64,000 nucleotides of DNA from Paragorgia papillata (taxonomy: Eukaryota; Cnidaria; Anthozoa; Scleralcyonacea; Coralliidae): assembly GCA_035771165.1 (NCBI GenBank), contig JAWNZC010000106.1:62001-126000 (forward strand). The letters are read 5' to 3'. Made by a program: the position numbers and the translations under genes. This document shows, one piece after another, positions 54,525 to 64,000 of the stretch. Every line of letters starts with the position of its first letter. Position 1 is the stretch's first letter. The notes beneath the pieces were generated by a model. It did no database searches. It saw nothing but the letters and a program-made list of their open reading frames with translations, and was not told the origin of the DNA.

Positions 54525-56370
54525 CAGGTGCGGACCCCCCTTCCCCCCATTTCAATGTTGTATAGCAACTAAATGATGCGCTAATGGTGTTGTGATGCCC
54601 TTCGACACACTATCATCGTAATGGGACCAACATTGAGACGGGGGATGGGGGGAAACGGGATAAATTAAAATTTTCCAGCAATATAGGACTTCAACACAAC
54701 TCCGCAGTGTCGTGCCAACTATTTTTGTCAATGATTGTCTGACTAAAATATAGATCATAAAATCCATAAAGTTTACAACAAAACATTATTACGAGTTGTT
54801 TCCAATTAAGAAAAATGTTCTAAAAACGATTCTCAAGGATACTTTCAAGTCATATGCACACCAATGCAAATGATGTTATCTCATCTGAATATATCCGCAT
54901 GAAAAATAACTTATCATAGTGAACATAGAATTGTTACATGTGTAATGCCGTGCGCATACATGCAAGCGTTTTTGCTCATGTCTGAATTTAACTTTATAAG
55001 AAAGCTATAAAATCAATTGCAATAGATTCTGGATTATGCCGATGCTAAATGTATTTTAATGTGGTTTGGAGCTAGGAATAACGGATGATGTGTTAGAGAT
55101 ACCGGGGCATTACTAGCAAACGCGTGTGCCTTTTTTTCTTTTAATAAAAACGTGGGAATGACAGCGATGATTTGTCAACGAGTTCAGAGAGAGATTATGC
55201 GGAGTTAGGTTCCCGTGAAGTAAGCATCGACGACCGAGAAACGGAAATGATGTCTGTAAGGTGGAACGTGTTTAATTTCAAGAGTCAAATACCGCAGAGT
55301 CAGCAGAAGGAAGTGACGCCACGTGCAGCATGTTTTGCTCGTCTTCGGCTTGAATAGCAGTGTTTATGTATATTTTGTCATGGAAGAAATAGGTTTATCA
55401 CAGTTATTAGCACAAAAGCATTTTGAATCGCCACACTTTACCATACCTACAGGGAAGTTACCACACTTTACCGTCCGGAAATTCGCAAATAATATTATGA
55501 TTCTATATTTAGATGGTTTGGTGGTAAAGTGTGCAAGAAATACTCTTAGCTACGGTAAAGTGTGTCTTTAAGAAATGATATTGGTGCTCTTAACCTTTTA
55601 AAGTATAAATTTCGCAGCATAATGTAGCGTGTGGAGTATTTTTGAATGAAACGTAACTACTGAACTTTAGCCTAGCTGACATAAAGTATTGCCTTGGTTA
55701 TATGAGATGGGGTAGTGCAATTATAGTGTTTAATATTTTGTTATATAATGAATAACGCGTATACTAGAAATTACTATCGCAAGTGAAGTGCTGCCTCAAG
55801 TGGGACGAAAATCCTGATTAGTTTCCGGATGTTTTACGAAATTCCCAATATAAGCCCTGCATATATATTAACTGCAACAGACAGAGGGTATTTACACAGT
55901 TATTTTTAATTATAAGATTTAGAATTAAACATTACTGACGTATCTCTTGATATAAGGCAGCAATTTGTAAAAAAAAAATTTTTTCTGTAAACACCGTTGT
56001 GTCACAAACAACTTCTCACAATTATATCACATTGCACTATATTACACGGGAAAATTTGTTGATAAGAACATTTTTTCTCCTGGCGCAGGAACATCGCCAA
56101 TGCGCGTTGTTTATCACTCAATCGTACCTGGAAAACCATCTTGCAAACTTAACTTGTATATGTAACATAATGCAATTGTGACGTCATATAATAAATATAT
56201 TGTTTTTTTAAACATGTCATAAATTACCTTTCCCTTATAGTGTAATGTATGTCAAGTTTTAGAAGTATGTCACATGCCAAACGAGAGATGTGTGTTCTTA
56301 ATTGTTTCGATATTTTCAGACAATCGTTGACAAAATGGTTGGCACACATTACACATTTAACATTGAGACG
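54525..56370. other. Long intron-like stretch with duplicated border
   Basis: A 44-bp segment from the end of the SWIM exon (54480-54523) recurs at 56318-56361. A possible exon at 55167-55254 (DDLSTSSERDYAELGSREVS, then GTAAGG donor) lies inside. 55431-55570 has CCACACTTTACC units and their inverses. Otherwise AT-rich. Confidence 0.45.
55431..55570. repeat. Small inverted-repeat cluster (CCACACTTTACC)
   Basis: CCACACTTTACC occurs at 55431 and 55461, and GGTAAAGTGTG at 55531 and 55555. It could fold into a hairpin. Confidence 0.65.
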
Positions 56371-56479
56371 CGAATGTGGACTGACGTGCCGCTACCAAGA
56401 GTATGAGGATGGTTTGCACAATTTTGATGATAGCCAATGCTTCAGCCTAAGCTTCATAATTCTTCGTGCGTTTGTTGAG
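56371..56479 (+). pseudogene. KDZ-like gene exon, RYQE..DG.HNFDD block
   Basis: The frame reads RECGLTCRYQEYEDGLHNFD and DSQCFSLSFIILRAFVE, ending at a GTAAGA donor. The CRYQE..DG.HNF.D...SL...LR block is what I associate with HMGXB3-like/KDZ proteins. The acceptor is unclear because the upstream bases belong to the 44-bp duplication. Confidence 0.6.
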
Positions 56480-56711
56480 GTAAGAAATATTGCTCTATAT
56501 AATATCCTGAGCTCTGCTTGGTCAATTAAGGCACGGTGCATAAAAATGCTTATCTGGAGCATCCACCGTTGACTTTGCTGTATGGCGTAAAATTCAAAGG
56601 TTTTCATCCTAATTTTGATACAACGGAAAACTTGAAATAGAGAAATGATTTATTAATTTCGTAATACACGGTATAATTATACCATTGGCCTTGTTCTTAT
56701 GTTATATTTAA

Positions 56712-56869
56712 GAAATAGAAAATGGCCGCCCTTGTTTATATAGCCTGATGCAAACACGAGAGCGAGTTGGGATAATTTGAAGGTTTATAAGTACTTTCGA
56801 ATTCTCCCAAACTCACTGGAGTGTTTGCATCAAATTATATAAACACAGGGCACCATTTTCTATTTATTT
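56712..56869. repeat. Foldback MITE, 158 bp
   Basis: AAATAGAAAATGG..GCCC..GTTTATATA and GATGCAAACAC on the left match the inverse on the right (GTGTTTGCATC, TATATAAACAC, CCATTTTCTATTT). It lies in an intron. Confidence 0.8.
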
Positions 56870-57066
56870 TATGAAATAAGGCTAAGAAATTTGCTGTGAA
56901 GAAGTCACAACCGTGTTTGCATCTATCTTTGGCCTGGTATAAACACGGTAACTTATTTTATAAAGAAATATATAAAATTAAAAATGCCATACTTTTGTAT
57001 TACTTTTGTATATTATCTAAAAATAGGAACACACAGCGTTTGGCTGGACTGTTGCGGCTTTTTCAG

Positions 57067-57912
57067 GCATTATTGGTGAAAGAATGGACCAGACCATTGT
57101 CCGAAATGCATATCACTTTGAAGCCCTATCCGACCATGCCTACAATTTCGCGTGTGTTCTGTGTGGATACCATCCTCCCCATCTCAACTGGGATTTGTGC
57201 AAAAAAGGATGTTTTTCACTATCGCGTAAGTCACTTAAAATTACACTGAAGCTTATATGTAACATGAAACGTGTATTATATTAATTCAACGTGGCCTTCA
57301 AGTCACGGCTTGGCAAGTATAGTATTTTTGTCAACAGGTTTCAGTTATCAAGTTTGTCTAATTCCAATTTTCGCCATATTGACGTTTAATTATACATGTA
57401 CTGTTTAATAAACGAAAGAAGTGTTTTATCAAGGTATATATAAATACACGAGGCGAAAGCTCTGTGTTTCATACCTGTAAAATACGAACTGCGAGTTTAT
57501 TTAATGGCTTCAAAACCGAATGCAATTTCGTAAGACTAGTAGTTCATTAAACGTAATAATTGGGAAAATTGCATGACCTTGTCCGCGCAGAAAAATCCTG
57601 CAAGAAATTTATCGAAAACGGCAAGCGTGTCTTTATCGCATATTTCATGTATTAAATTATTAAAGCTACAATTACTGTAGGCAATTAATGCATGCTAGCG
57701 AACGGACCGAGAATATTGCATATATACAGTACATATAGTATTAATTTTAAACGTGTTAAGTACTAAGAAAATCAATTTAAATTTTTATATAATTATGTTT
57801 CCCTTAGTCGATGATGTAGATATTCCTCCAGAAGGAGAAGACTCAGACCACATAAATACAAGTGACTTTTGGGGGGAAATTGAACAGATGCACGTGGCAA
57901 AAGGTGTATGTG
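57067..57912 (+). pseudogene. KDZ-like gene exons with CGYHPP motif (57067-57225, 57808-57912)
   Basis: The first exon follows TTTTTCAG and reads MDQTIVRNAYHFEALSDHAY, NFACVLCGYHPPHLNWDLCK and KGCFSLS, ending at GTAAGT. The second follows TTCCCTTAG and continues in phase: DDVDIPPEGEDSDHINTSDF and WGEIEQMHVAKGVC, ending at GTAAGT. CxxCG..P..L..D is a zinc-cluster-like block found in KDZ and HMGXB3-type proteins just before the catalytic core. Both frames are open. Confidence 0.65.
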
Positions 57913-57981
57913 GTAAGTTAACACAAAATGGTCAGCATGCGATTCCATGCATATAGTTTCACTTTTCTTCTACTGTTACAG

Positions 57982-58962
57982 GTGAACGTGCTTCAGAGGT
58001 TAAGTGGACAGATGGGAGCTAAACAAAGTTATCGTCTAACGAAACATGAAGCAGTGGCATGCCTAAGGCAAAAGCTAAACATACCAGATAATTTTAAGAA
58101 AATATTCACCAAAATCTGGGGGAGCATCAGGTTATTATAGTACACTTGATATAGGCTGTAAAAATCACAAAGTGAATTCAAACTATCTTATATGACTGGA
58201 CGTTTGCTTAGACTGATGGTTGGAAGCAATAAATTGAATTATTTCTTGAGGTTCGTTAAATTTCTTTATGTTGTATTTCAGGTGGCTGGGCTTCAGGTTC
58301 CTGTCCACATAATAGAATATATGCGATCAAGTTTGTTCTGCGAAGCGAAGGTCTGCGAGACTACTCAGATTTACTGAGATCATTCAAATACCCACCAACA
58401 GTGAATGTGTCAGATATACCCCATCGACTTGCGACCATGGTAAACCAACACAGAGCCCGTTTTTTTTAATCCAAATGATGGGCGGTTATTCCCTTGCACC
58501 AAAGAAAATATTCAACTGGCGAATGATGGTCAGCTTAAAAAACGCTTTGAATGGAGGTATGGTTCAGTCGACACTTCCGTTACAGATGGTCCTCACCCCG
58601 TTACTGGAACGACTGAACGGTACAGCCTATACGATAGGTTTCATAGAAAAAAACTCCAATAATCCAGCTGACTTATTAAGGCGTTTGACCATCTGCCCTC
58701 AAATTCACGCAAACGTTAACAGCGAATCGCACGAGCAACTTAATCAAATCATGAATAAAGACAATTACTTTTTGAATGTGATGAACCCAGAAACCCACGT
58801 CTTCATGAAACAACTGCTTGTGGATCTGCGAAATGAAAAAAAAAACCCAGGAGGAAATGAAACGTCAGCAAGATGCCATGAAAAAACATGGAGTAACAGG
58901 ACACGTGGACCTTGATTCAATGGGTAGAATCGTAATTACTCAGAATAGATCCCATTATGAAG
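57982..58962 (+). pseudogene. KDZ-like transposase core exons (57982-58130, 58282-58962)
   Basis: The two exons join GGAGCATCAG to GTGGCTGG to give GGASGGWASGSCPHNRIYAI, KFVLRSEGLRDYSDLLRSFK and PPTVNVSDIPHRLATMVNQH. The acidic residues in DYSDLL and VSDIPH are where I would expect catalytic Asp of the DDE fold. A poly-T run near 58464 shifts the frame. It goes on NPNDGRLFPCTKENIQLAND, YGSVDTSVTDGPHPVTGTTE and RYSLYDRFH, then shifts again to NPADLLRRLTICPQIHANVN, YFLNVMNPETHVFMKQLLVD and VDLDSMGRIVITQNRSHYE. The donor is at 58963. At least three frame errors, so no active transposase. Confidence 0.6.
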
Positions 58963-60022
58963 GTACATTGTTTAACACTAAATTCTAGATTTACCTGAAC
59001 CAAACACAACGGTTAAATAAAATAATGCTGTGTATGTAATGATAAAACGCGAGCTGCCGATCTTTATCTGATATTGTACTTCTAAAACTCAATAATTCAT
59101 GAGGACAACACAGAGAAAATCCATGTTTAATGAGTGTCTGTATATGTGATACAGATTCCTCTTCATTTACATAAACTTTAGCTTGATTTTCTCGACTTAG
59201 ACAACGTTTTTCTAGAAAACTTACTACGCCAACGAACGTATTAAATAGATCGTTTTAGTCGTGTCCGTTCTGTATCGGGATACAGGAACTCGGCTTCGCC
59301 TACTCATTCTGTAAATAGTACTTATCAAATTCATAAAAAACTCATGAAGAAAATTAAAAAGAAATGAATATTTAATCAATATATGTAAATCGCATACACA
59401 TTCGTCCTGATTTACATAAACTTTTTCTTCAATTTACTTAGCTAAAATCACTCCAACTTTAAAAATAGTTTGAAGACATGGCTATTTAGATGCGTCCATT
59501 TGATAAGTACGATTTGCAGCTCGCCTTGTAAATCAGATACAGATCGCTACTCATGCTTTATCTATTACTTAAAAAGTAATGCCTAAAAAACTTAATTTAT
59601 CTAAAAATCTCTATCTTTAAAACTAAAATACAAACAGTTTCAGCTAAAACGAAAAGTTTATGTAAATTAGGACGATTCGATTATTTTGCTGTAACTAAAT
59701 TATCCTTAAAAAATTACGATTTTACTAAATTACTCAGCTTACACAATGAGGAATTAGATGTGCGAATTGGATAAGTTGCATACTGCCCTTCGGATCACGT
59801 TGTAAATGTATATAATACATACAATAACATGCAGGATATAATTTTTAAAAAATCATGGCATTTCACAGGCTAAAATATGCATGTGTACTGACGTGTTCAC
59901 GTGTAAAAGTATGTGTAGAAAAATAACTATATTAAACGGTAAATATTAACGTAACATTTTTCATCTAACCTTTGCATTGAAACAATAGTTTATATAACTT
60001 TAATCTATTTGTAACACTTTAG
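58963..60022. repeat. Intron with diverged tandem blocks
   Basis: Two blocks of about 230-240 bp (roughly 59085-59320 and 59320-59550) share TTTACATAAACTTT, ACTCATGA and GCTCGCC/GGCTTCGCC motifs. A third piece is inverted (AAAGTTTATGTAAATTAGGA near 59655). Confidence 0.55.
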
Positions 60023-60204
60023 GTAATACCGACCCAGCCATGTCAGAGCCCGAACGAAGTCCACCATCAATTACACCATGTCCTTCTGATGTCGCTGATA
60101 ACACGCGTGATATAACGGACCAATTCGATATCAACAAATATGTTGATTATGACAACGCCAATAGTACTGGTGGAAGAAAGTACAGTAATCAACATAAACC
60201 CAGG
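60023..60204 (+). pseudogene. KDZ-like gene linker exon
   Basis: The acceptor at 60021-60022 and donor GTAAGC at 60205 enclose GNTDPAMSEPERSPPSITPC, NTRDITDQFDINKYVDYDNA and STGGRKYSNQHKPR, in phase with the exon ending at 58962. Low-complexity and polar, probably an unstructured linker between the transposase and the protease. Confidence 0.6.
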
Positions 60205-60471
60205 GTAAGCAAAGAAAACATAATGATCTACAGTTGATACAAAAAGGTATACTATCTTACTTAAAATAGATATATTTTCAATTTTATCCGTTACATATCC
60301 AATATTCTACGTACATGTGCAGTAATTCTACTGTAGCACAGACTACTCATTAACTGATCAATCATGTTTCTCATCATGCATGTTCATGTCTAAAAGAGTT
60401 TCGTGCTCACTTTATGATACATGGATAAATACATTACTATACTGTACTACTGTTTACTACTACTACACCAG

Positions 60472-60670
60472 GTTGCAAATTTTTGGGAGATTGACCAAGG
60501 ACAAGATCTTGACAATGTAGTTTCTGTCATTGGTGGAACTCCGATAAGACAGTATGACATGAAGCTACTCTGCTAGATGATCTATCCTTCTGAGTCGGAA
60601 ATTAAGATATTGAACCACTTTTGCAACATTAAGGAATTAGATTTACAACAAAGGATGGCTAAATGACAAG
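60472..60670 (+). pseudogene. Ulp1 N-terminal exon with one stop
   Basis: The frame reads VANFWEIDQGQDLDNVVSVI and GTPIRQYDMKLLC, a TAG, then MIYPSESEIKILNHFCNIKE. Near the end the frame must shift by one to read GWLNDK before the GTACCA donor at 60671. WLNDK is the start of the Ulp1/C48 peptidase domain. The stop and shift disable this part. Confidence 0.6.
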
Positions 60671-61075
60671 GTACCAGCATATATACTGTTCTGTTGTAGG
60701 CAATCATATAACCCCCGCCTGGCCTCTTTATTGTTAATGTTTGACTCTGTTTAATGGTAGATAATTTTACTCGTCAAAGAGAGAACTCTCAAGCCTAGTG
60801 TAGGCAGCAGTGAGTTGAGCAATTTTTTCATTTTATTTTATTTCACAGATCATAAACAGCTTTTTTAGTATTTTAAAAGAGAAAACAAAACAAACGGTGT
60901 GTCTGAATGAATCACCTATATACAATAACAGTACTGTACTTGCCTGGTATTCAAAGCAATGGGTTGGGTATAGACTAAAATAAAAAATAATAATAAAACC
61001 TACTGTAAGTAATTTAACCACTTGCTAAAATGCTCAGATCAATATGTCAACAGATTGAAATAAAAATTGATACAG

Positions 61076-62383
61076 TCAGCAGCTTTTATGTATACAAAAC
61101 TCTGCAAATATGGTGTGCATTCCATCACCAAATGGTTCAAAAAGGTAAAAAAACTAGAAAATATTTATATAAACTCTCAAATTAGTATATCCTAAACATT
61201 GTAGTAAAATGCATTACTGTATACATGTATGTGTTTGCTTATAACATGTGTGCTTTCAATTAAAATGCTATTAATTATTATTCTGATACCATTCTTCCTT
61301 TAGCAAGCTTTCTTCGAATCAGATCTTTGTTTTCCCCCCATTAATCATGACAACAAACACTGGTGTCTTGGAGTAAGTATTGAACAATACTAGTGTACAT
61401 TCTGTATAATTTTCACAACTGTCGAATTTTACAGAAACTACACATGTGAAATGAAACTCAAACCATAATACTAAAAATAGTATCACTCAACAGGTTGTAG
61501 ACTTTAGAACAAATATAATATCTTACTACGATCCACTGGCACTGCCAGTTGAAGGGCACATCAATGGATTAAACTTTCACAAGAAAGCTAGGTACGTCAA
61601 TAAAGCAAACAATTATACTCAATTATTACCTCCACTGAAAGGTTATGTTTTAACCTCTGTTTGTTAGTCTGTCACCAGAATATCTCGAAAAGTTTGAACC
61701 ATTTTTATTTAACTTTGTAGAAAGGTTGGACATAGACCAGGCCAACCCCATTAAATTTTGACTAAATTTAATTTAAAATTGAATGCATTAATGTTATAAA
61801 ATTGTAAAACTGTAAAATTTGACAATTCTTTAAACCATTTAATTAATTACAGGCTACTAATAGCATATCTGGCAAAAATACAGGCACTAGAATTACCACA
61901 TCTGCACCAGTTCACAAATCATACAGTTGGAGAACCCATGCAACATGACTCAATGTCATGTGGAGTTTTTATATGCATGGTAAGGCATTAATGATTTTAC
62001 AGTAGATGAAAAATAATTGGCGATTGCATTGGGCTGTAGGCAAGTTCCTGAAAAAGCCTCACATAACGTACACTATTACGGTAATAGTGGAATAATATTG
62101 CAGAAAATTGTGCATTATAATGCTATACTGCTAACATGAAATCAATTTCTTTTGAAAAAAATATTTCTAGGTTGCTGATTATCCGACAAAATCTCTGTCA
62201 ATGGATTTCACACAGGTACCACTATAAACTGCACACATCAATTTACAGTATTTAACAATCTCTCACACACACACACATATATATATATATATTCTCTTTC
62301 TAGAATGACATATCACTTCTTAGAAAGTACATAGCAGTCCAAATTGCAAATCCTCAAGTTAGCATGCTCCAAATGCCTAGAAG
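61076..62383 (+). CDS. Ulp1 (C48) cysteine protease domain, six exons with intact frame
   Basis: Exons 61076-61144, 61304-61372, 61494-61591, 61853-61979, 62171-62215 and 62304-62383 join in phase. They read SAAFMYTKLCKYGVHSITKW; NKHWCLG with the catalytic-type His; ISYYDPLALPVE with the Asp; EPMQHDSMSCGVFICM with the Gln and the nucleophile Cys; then VADYPTKSLSMDF and NDISLLRKYIAVQIANPQ. All four catalytic positions of Ulp1/SENP proteases are present. Such enzymes cleave SUMO or a related modifier. The full gene is broken upstream, so expression of this part alone is uncertain. A different start for the first exon (61054) is possible. Confidence 0.75.
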
Positions 62384-62519
62384 GTATAATTAATAAACAA
62401 ACAACCCAAATTTTTACAAAATTTAATTAAAATTTAAAACTTTCTTTCTTTCAAATGTATTTACATGCATATGCCTTGAACCCTAGAAATAAATCCCTAG
62501 AAATAAATTGTCTGGTAAC

Positions 62520-62665
62520 GCGACCAAAGTCTTTGTTCTAGGTTTTTGTTCACGTTTGTGCACCTTATTTCACCTTCACGCTTGCTGAACACATTGTATT
62601 TTTGGTATGAGGCAATCAACCAATAGCATCATTGCTTTACAAATATTAATGAATGTAAAACAAAA
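62520..62665. repeat. Diverged relative of the 46766-47030 MITE interior
   Basis: AAAGTCTTTGTTCTAGGTTT and AACACATTGTATTTTTGGTA, CCAATAGCA, AAATATTAATGAA match the interior at about 46797-46960. The termini of the copy are not visible. Confidence 0.6.
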
Positions 62666-63028
62666 GATTGTGCACCTTATTCGCCACCCTCAACCTAAAT
62701 TGTAACTCATTGTTAAACGCTTTGATGTTCGCCGTGTCTCCAGACAATATAATTATAGGGACTATGCTTGAACAAATAAACAAGCTTACTCATTCAATAT
62801 ATGAGATCCATTCTTTAGTAATTTGGCCATTTAATAAATTAATTTCTAATTTTACAACTATGTATGTGTATGATTGTGTACTGAACATGTAATCTGTATC
62901 TTTTAAACAATATACAGGTCTGTACTGTATAGTGTGTGAATAATGTAATAACTACAGATCTAGACTAGACATGCATTCTGTGTGGCCTTATTAACCAACA
63001 ATTTTTTTTCTACTTAAACGTACTGTAG

Positions 63029-63277
63029 TATGCAAGTTCCACATCCAAAGACATTTGAACATGACCATCAAGCTTACACAAGAAAAGGAGATTTCACAGG
63101 TAAATGTGTGCACAAATCATTTACAGTACCAAACAACTATAGATATTTATCACTTATCACTAAACTCTAATGCATGTTAAACCCATTTGTCTGATCTTAG
63201 ATGGACAGTCATTACACCATGAATGTGAAGATAATCAAAACACAAAAACCCTGTCAGAAAGTTCACATTCAATGAAG
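63029..63277 (+). CDS. C-terminal tail exons after Ulp1 (63029-63099, 63201-63277)
   Basis: They continue in phase from the exon ending at 62383: MQVPHPKTFEHDHQAYTRKG and DFT, then DGQSLHHECEDNQNTKTLSE and SSHSMK, with GTAAAT and GTACAC donors. Polar, no fold recognised, probably a linker to the F-box-like end. The frame is open. Confidence 0.55.
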
Positions 63278-63427
63278 GTACACAATAAATTTGAACCTCG
63301 TACAACGAAGACCTACACTTCAGGCAGTATCAGCTGAAAACAACTGTTAATATTGTATTATATTATAATGAATCACACTTTTAACAACAATTACCTGTAT
63401 TAAATTGCTGATTTTGTCTAACTTTAG

Positions 63428-63932
63428 ATAGCCACAAATGAAAGTGAACCTAAAATTTAAAAAAAAACTCACTGCCAATGAGACAACCCTTGAAGCAACC
63501 ACTATGAGACAAAGCACTAATAAAGAGATTCAACACAAAGAGAAAGCTAACCAAAGGACCACCAACTTGATGTCCTTCCCAACTGAAATTCGTGAAATAA
63601 TCATGAAAGAAGTTTTAACTGAAGGAGACTTCATGTTTTTTATTTTAAGTTTAGTTCGTAAGCGATTTTACAAAATAGTGGCAAGCGAAACGTTTAAACA
63701 AAAAGTTCATTTTGCATGGTTAAATAGTATTTACAACTGGTCTACAGCATCACAAAACTTTCAAAAGGAATATTATGAAATGTATAGCATAACATGCTGC
63801 ATGTATTGTGAAGTTAAGTTTAAAGCAATGCATGGTTTTATTGGCTGTGGAAAATTAGGAGTATTTGACAAATTTTACCCAGAGATATCTACCCCTGGGT
63901 GTTGCAGCCATGAATGTTTTTCACTGCTTTAA
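63428..63932 (+). pseudogene. F-box-like and cysteine-rich C-terminus of the KDZ-like gene
   Basis: The exon begins after CTTTAG at 63428. The incoming frame reads IATNESEPKI and hits TAA at 63458-63460 next to a run of nine A. A one-base shift there opens the long frame to 63932: LMSFPTEIREIIMKEVLTEG, DFMFFILSLVRKRFYKIVAS, FKQKVHFAWLNSIYNWSTAS, CCMYCEVKFKAMHGFIGCGK and ISTPGCCSHECFSLL. LPTEI...I...L...F..LSLV.K.F resembles an F-box, and the C..C/CC..EC set looks zinc-binding. I have seen this combination after Ulp1 in cnidarian proteins. The stop of the gene is at 63930-63932. Confidence 0.6.
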
Positions 63933-64000
63933 TAATATTATGTACATGTAAATGTACCAAGCATTTGTCAAACCTACTGTAAAACGTATTTTTTTGTGTA
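63933..64000. other. Downstream of the KDZ-like gene; window end
   Basis: AT-rich. No polyadenylation signal or terminus can be called before the window ends. Confidence 0.4.

Larger units (their letters stand above)
51275..63932 (+). pseudogene. Multi-exon KDZ/Zisupton-like gene: zinc fingers, SWIM, transposase, Ulp1, F-box-like
   Basis: One plus-strand gene is assembled by eye from about 18 exons with GT-AG borders and matching phases in the 3' half. Domain order: Cys-rich/C2H2 fingers (51275-53950), a basic linker and SWIM-type finger (54100-54524), HMGXB3/KDZ-like core (56371-58962), acidic-to-basic linker (60023-60204), Ulp1 cysteine protease (60472-62383), short tail exons (63029-63277) and an F-box-like, Cys-rich end (63428-63932). 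KDZ transposons are known to combine SWIM fingers and Ulp1 proteases, which is the main reason for the name. The 5' half has frameshifts, stops and insertions, so the whole is a decaying copy. Parts are annotated separately below. A host-domesticated relative is the alternative. Confidence 0.6.

Noticed and set aside
1..64000. tRNA, rRNA or snRNA genes
   Set aside because: No cloverleaf with A and B boxes or other conserved RNA core was noticed on either strand. A covariance-model scan would be decisive.

Overview
This window looks like a stretch of animal nuclear genome, most likely from a cnidarian (probably an anthozoan; octocoral is possible but not shown). The reasons are AT-rich DNA with spliced genes (canonical GT-AG introns), no bacterial gene packing, and a mix of elements I associate with cnidarian genomes: CR1-like retrotransposons with a 2A-like remnant, Helentrons carrying endonuclease and RPA, DIRS, Penelope, PIF/Harbinger, Mutator/Kolobok-type and KDZ-type transposons, and an intronless degenerate kinase. 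No tRNA, rRNA or CRISPR was seen. Almost every coding stretch belongs to a mobile element and most are broken.

Layout. 1-1.57 kb: internally deleted hAT-like element. 2.5-7.57 kb: CR1-like non-LTR element with a degenerate 2A motif, interrupted at 5.46-7.26 kb by a TA-flanked insertion whose two ends are copies of one small inverted-repeat element. 7.57-9.37 kb: PIF/Harbinger nuclease pseudogene inserted in a RecQ-helicase fragment. 10.26 kb: foldback repeat. 10.6-12.1 kb: Mutator/Kolobok-type transposase pseudogene. 14.0-14.7 kb: RPA-like OB-fold gene. 15.2-17.05 kb: Helentron helicase and endonuclease (minus), cut by a Gypsy LTR (17.05-17.54) with a deleted Gypsy body. 18.36-21.2 kb: Helitron Rep/helicase (plus) lacking the helicase core. 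23.4-24.2 kb: non-LTR endonuclease. 24.2-27.0 kb: DIRS gag and RT/RNase H (minus). 29.7-32.3 kb: second CR1/L2-like element (minus).

33.9-43.1 kb: the longest single element, a minus-strand Helentron with an N-terminal charged repeat, Rep, PIF1-like helicase and endonuclease. It is broken by a 640-bp TTAA-flanked foldback, a non-LTR tail and a 2.19-kb long-inverted-repeat element with an 8-bp target duplication. 44.5-49.4 kb holds a hAT-type MITE, a perfect 47-bp-arm palindrome, microsatellites, a foldback MITE family member and a Penelope GIY-YIG fragment with a hammerhead-ribozyme-like terminus. 49.4-50.5 kb: degenerate kinase.

51.3-63.9 kb: the most interesting locus. It is a long multi-exon gene on the plus strand that reads as one protein with C2H2 fingers, a SWIM-type finger, a KDZ/HMGXB3-like transposase region, a Ulp1 (C48) cysteine protease with a visible catalytic set, and an F-box-like plus cysteine-rich C-terminus. 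The 5' half is decayed: a Mutator-like element with a 9-bp target duplication sits exactly inside a C2H2 finger, and there are frameshifts. The Ulp1 exons keep open frames and matching splice phases. I infer a Zisupton/KDZ-type transposon gene, or a host gene derived from one.

Exon joins were inferred by eye from splice consensus and reading phase. Family names come from motif recognition, not from a search.
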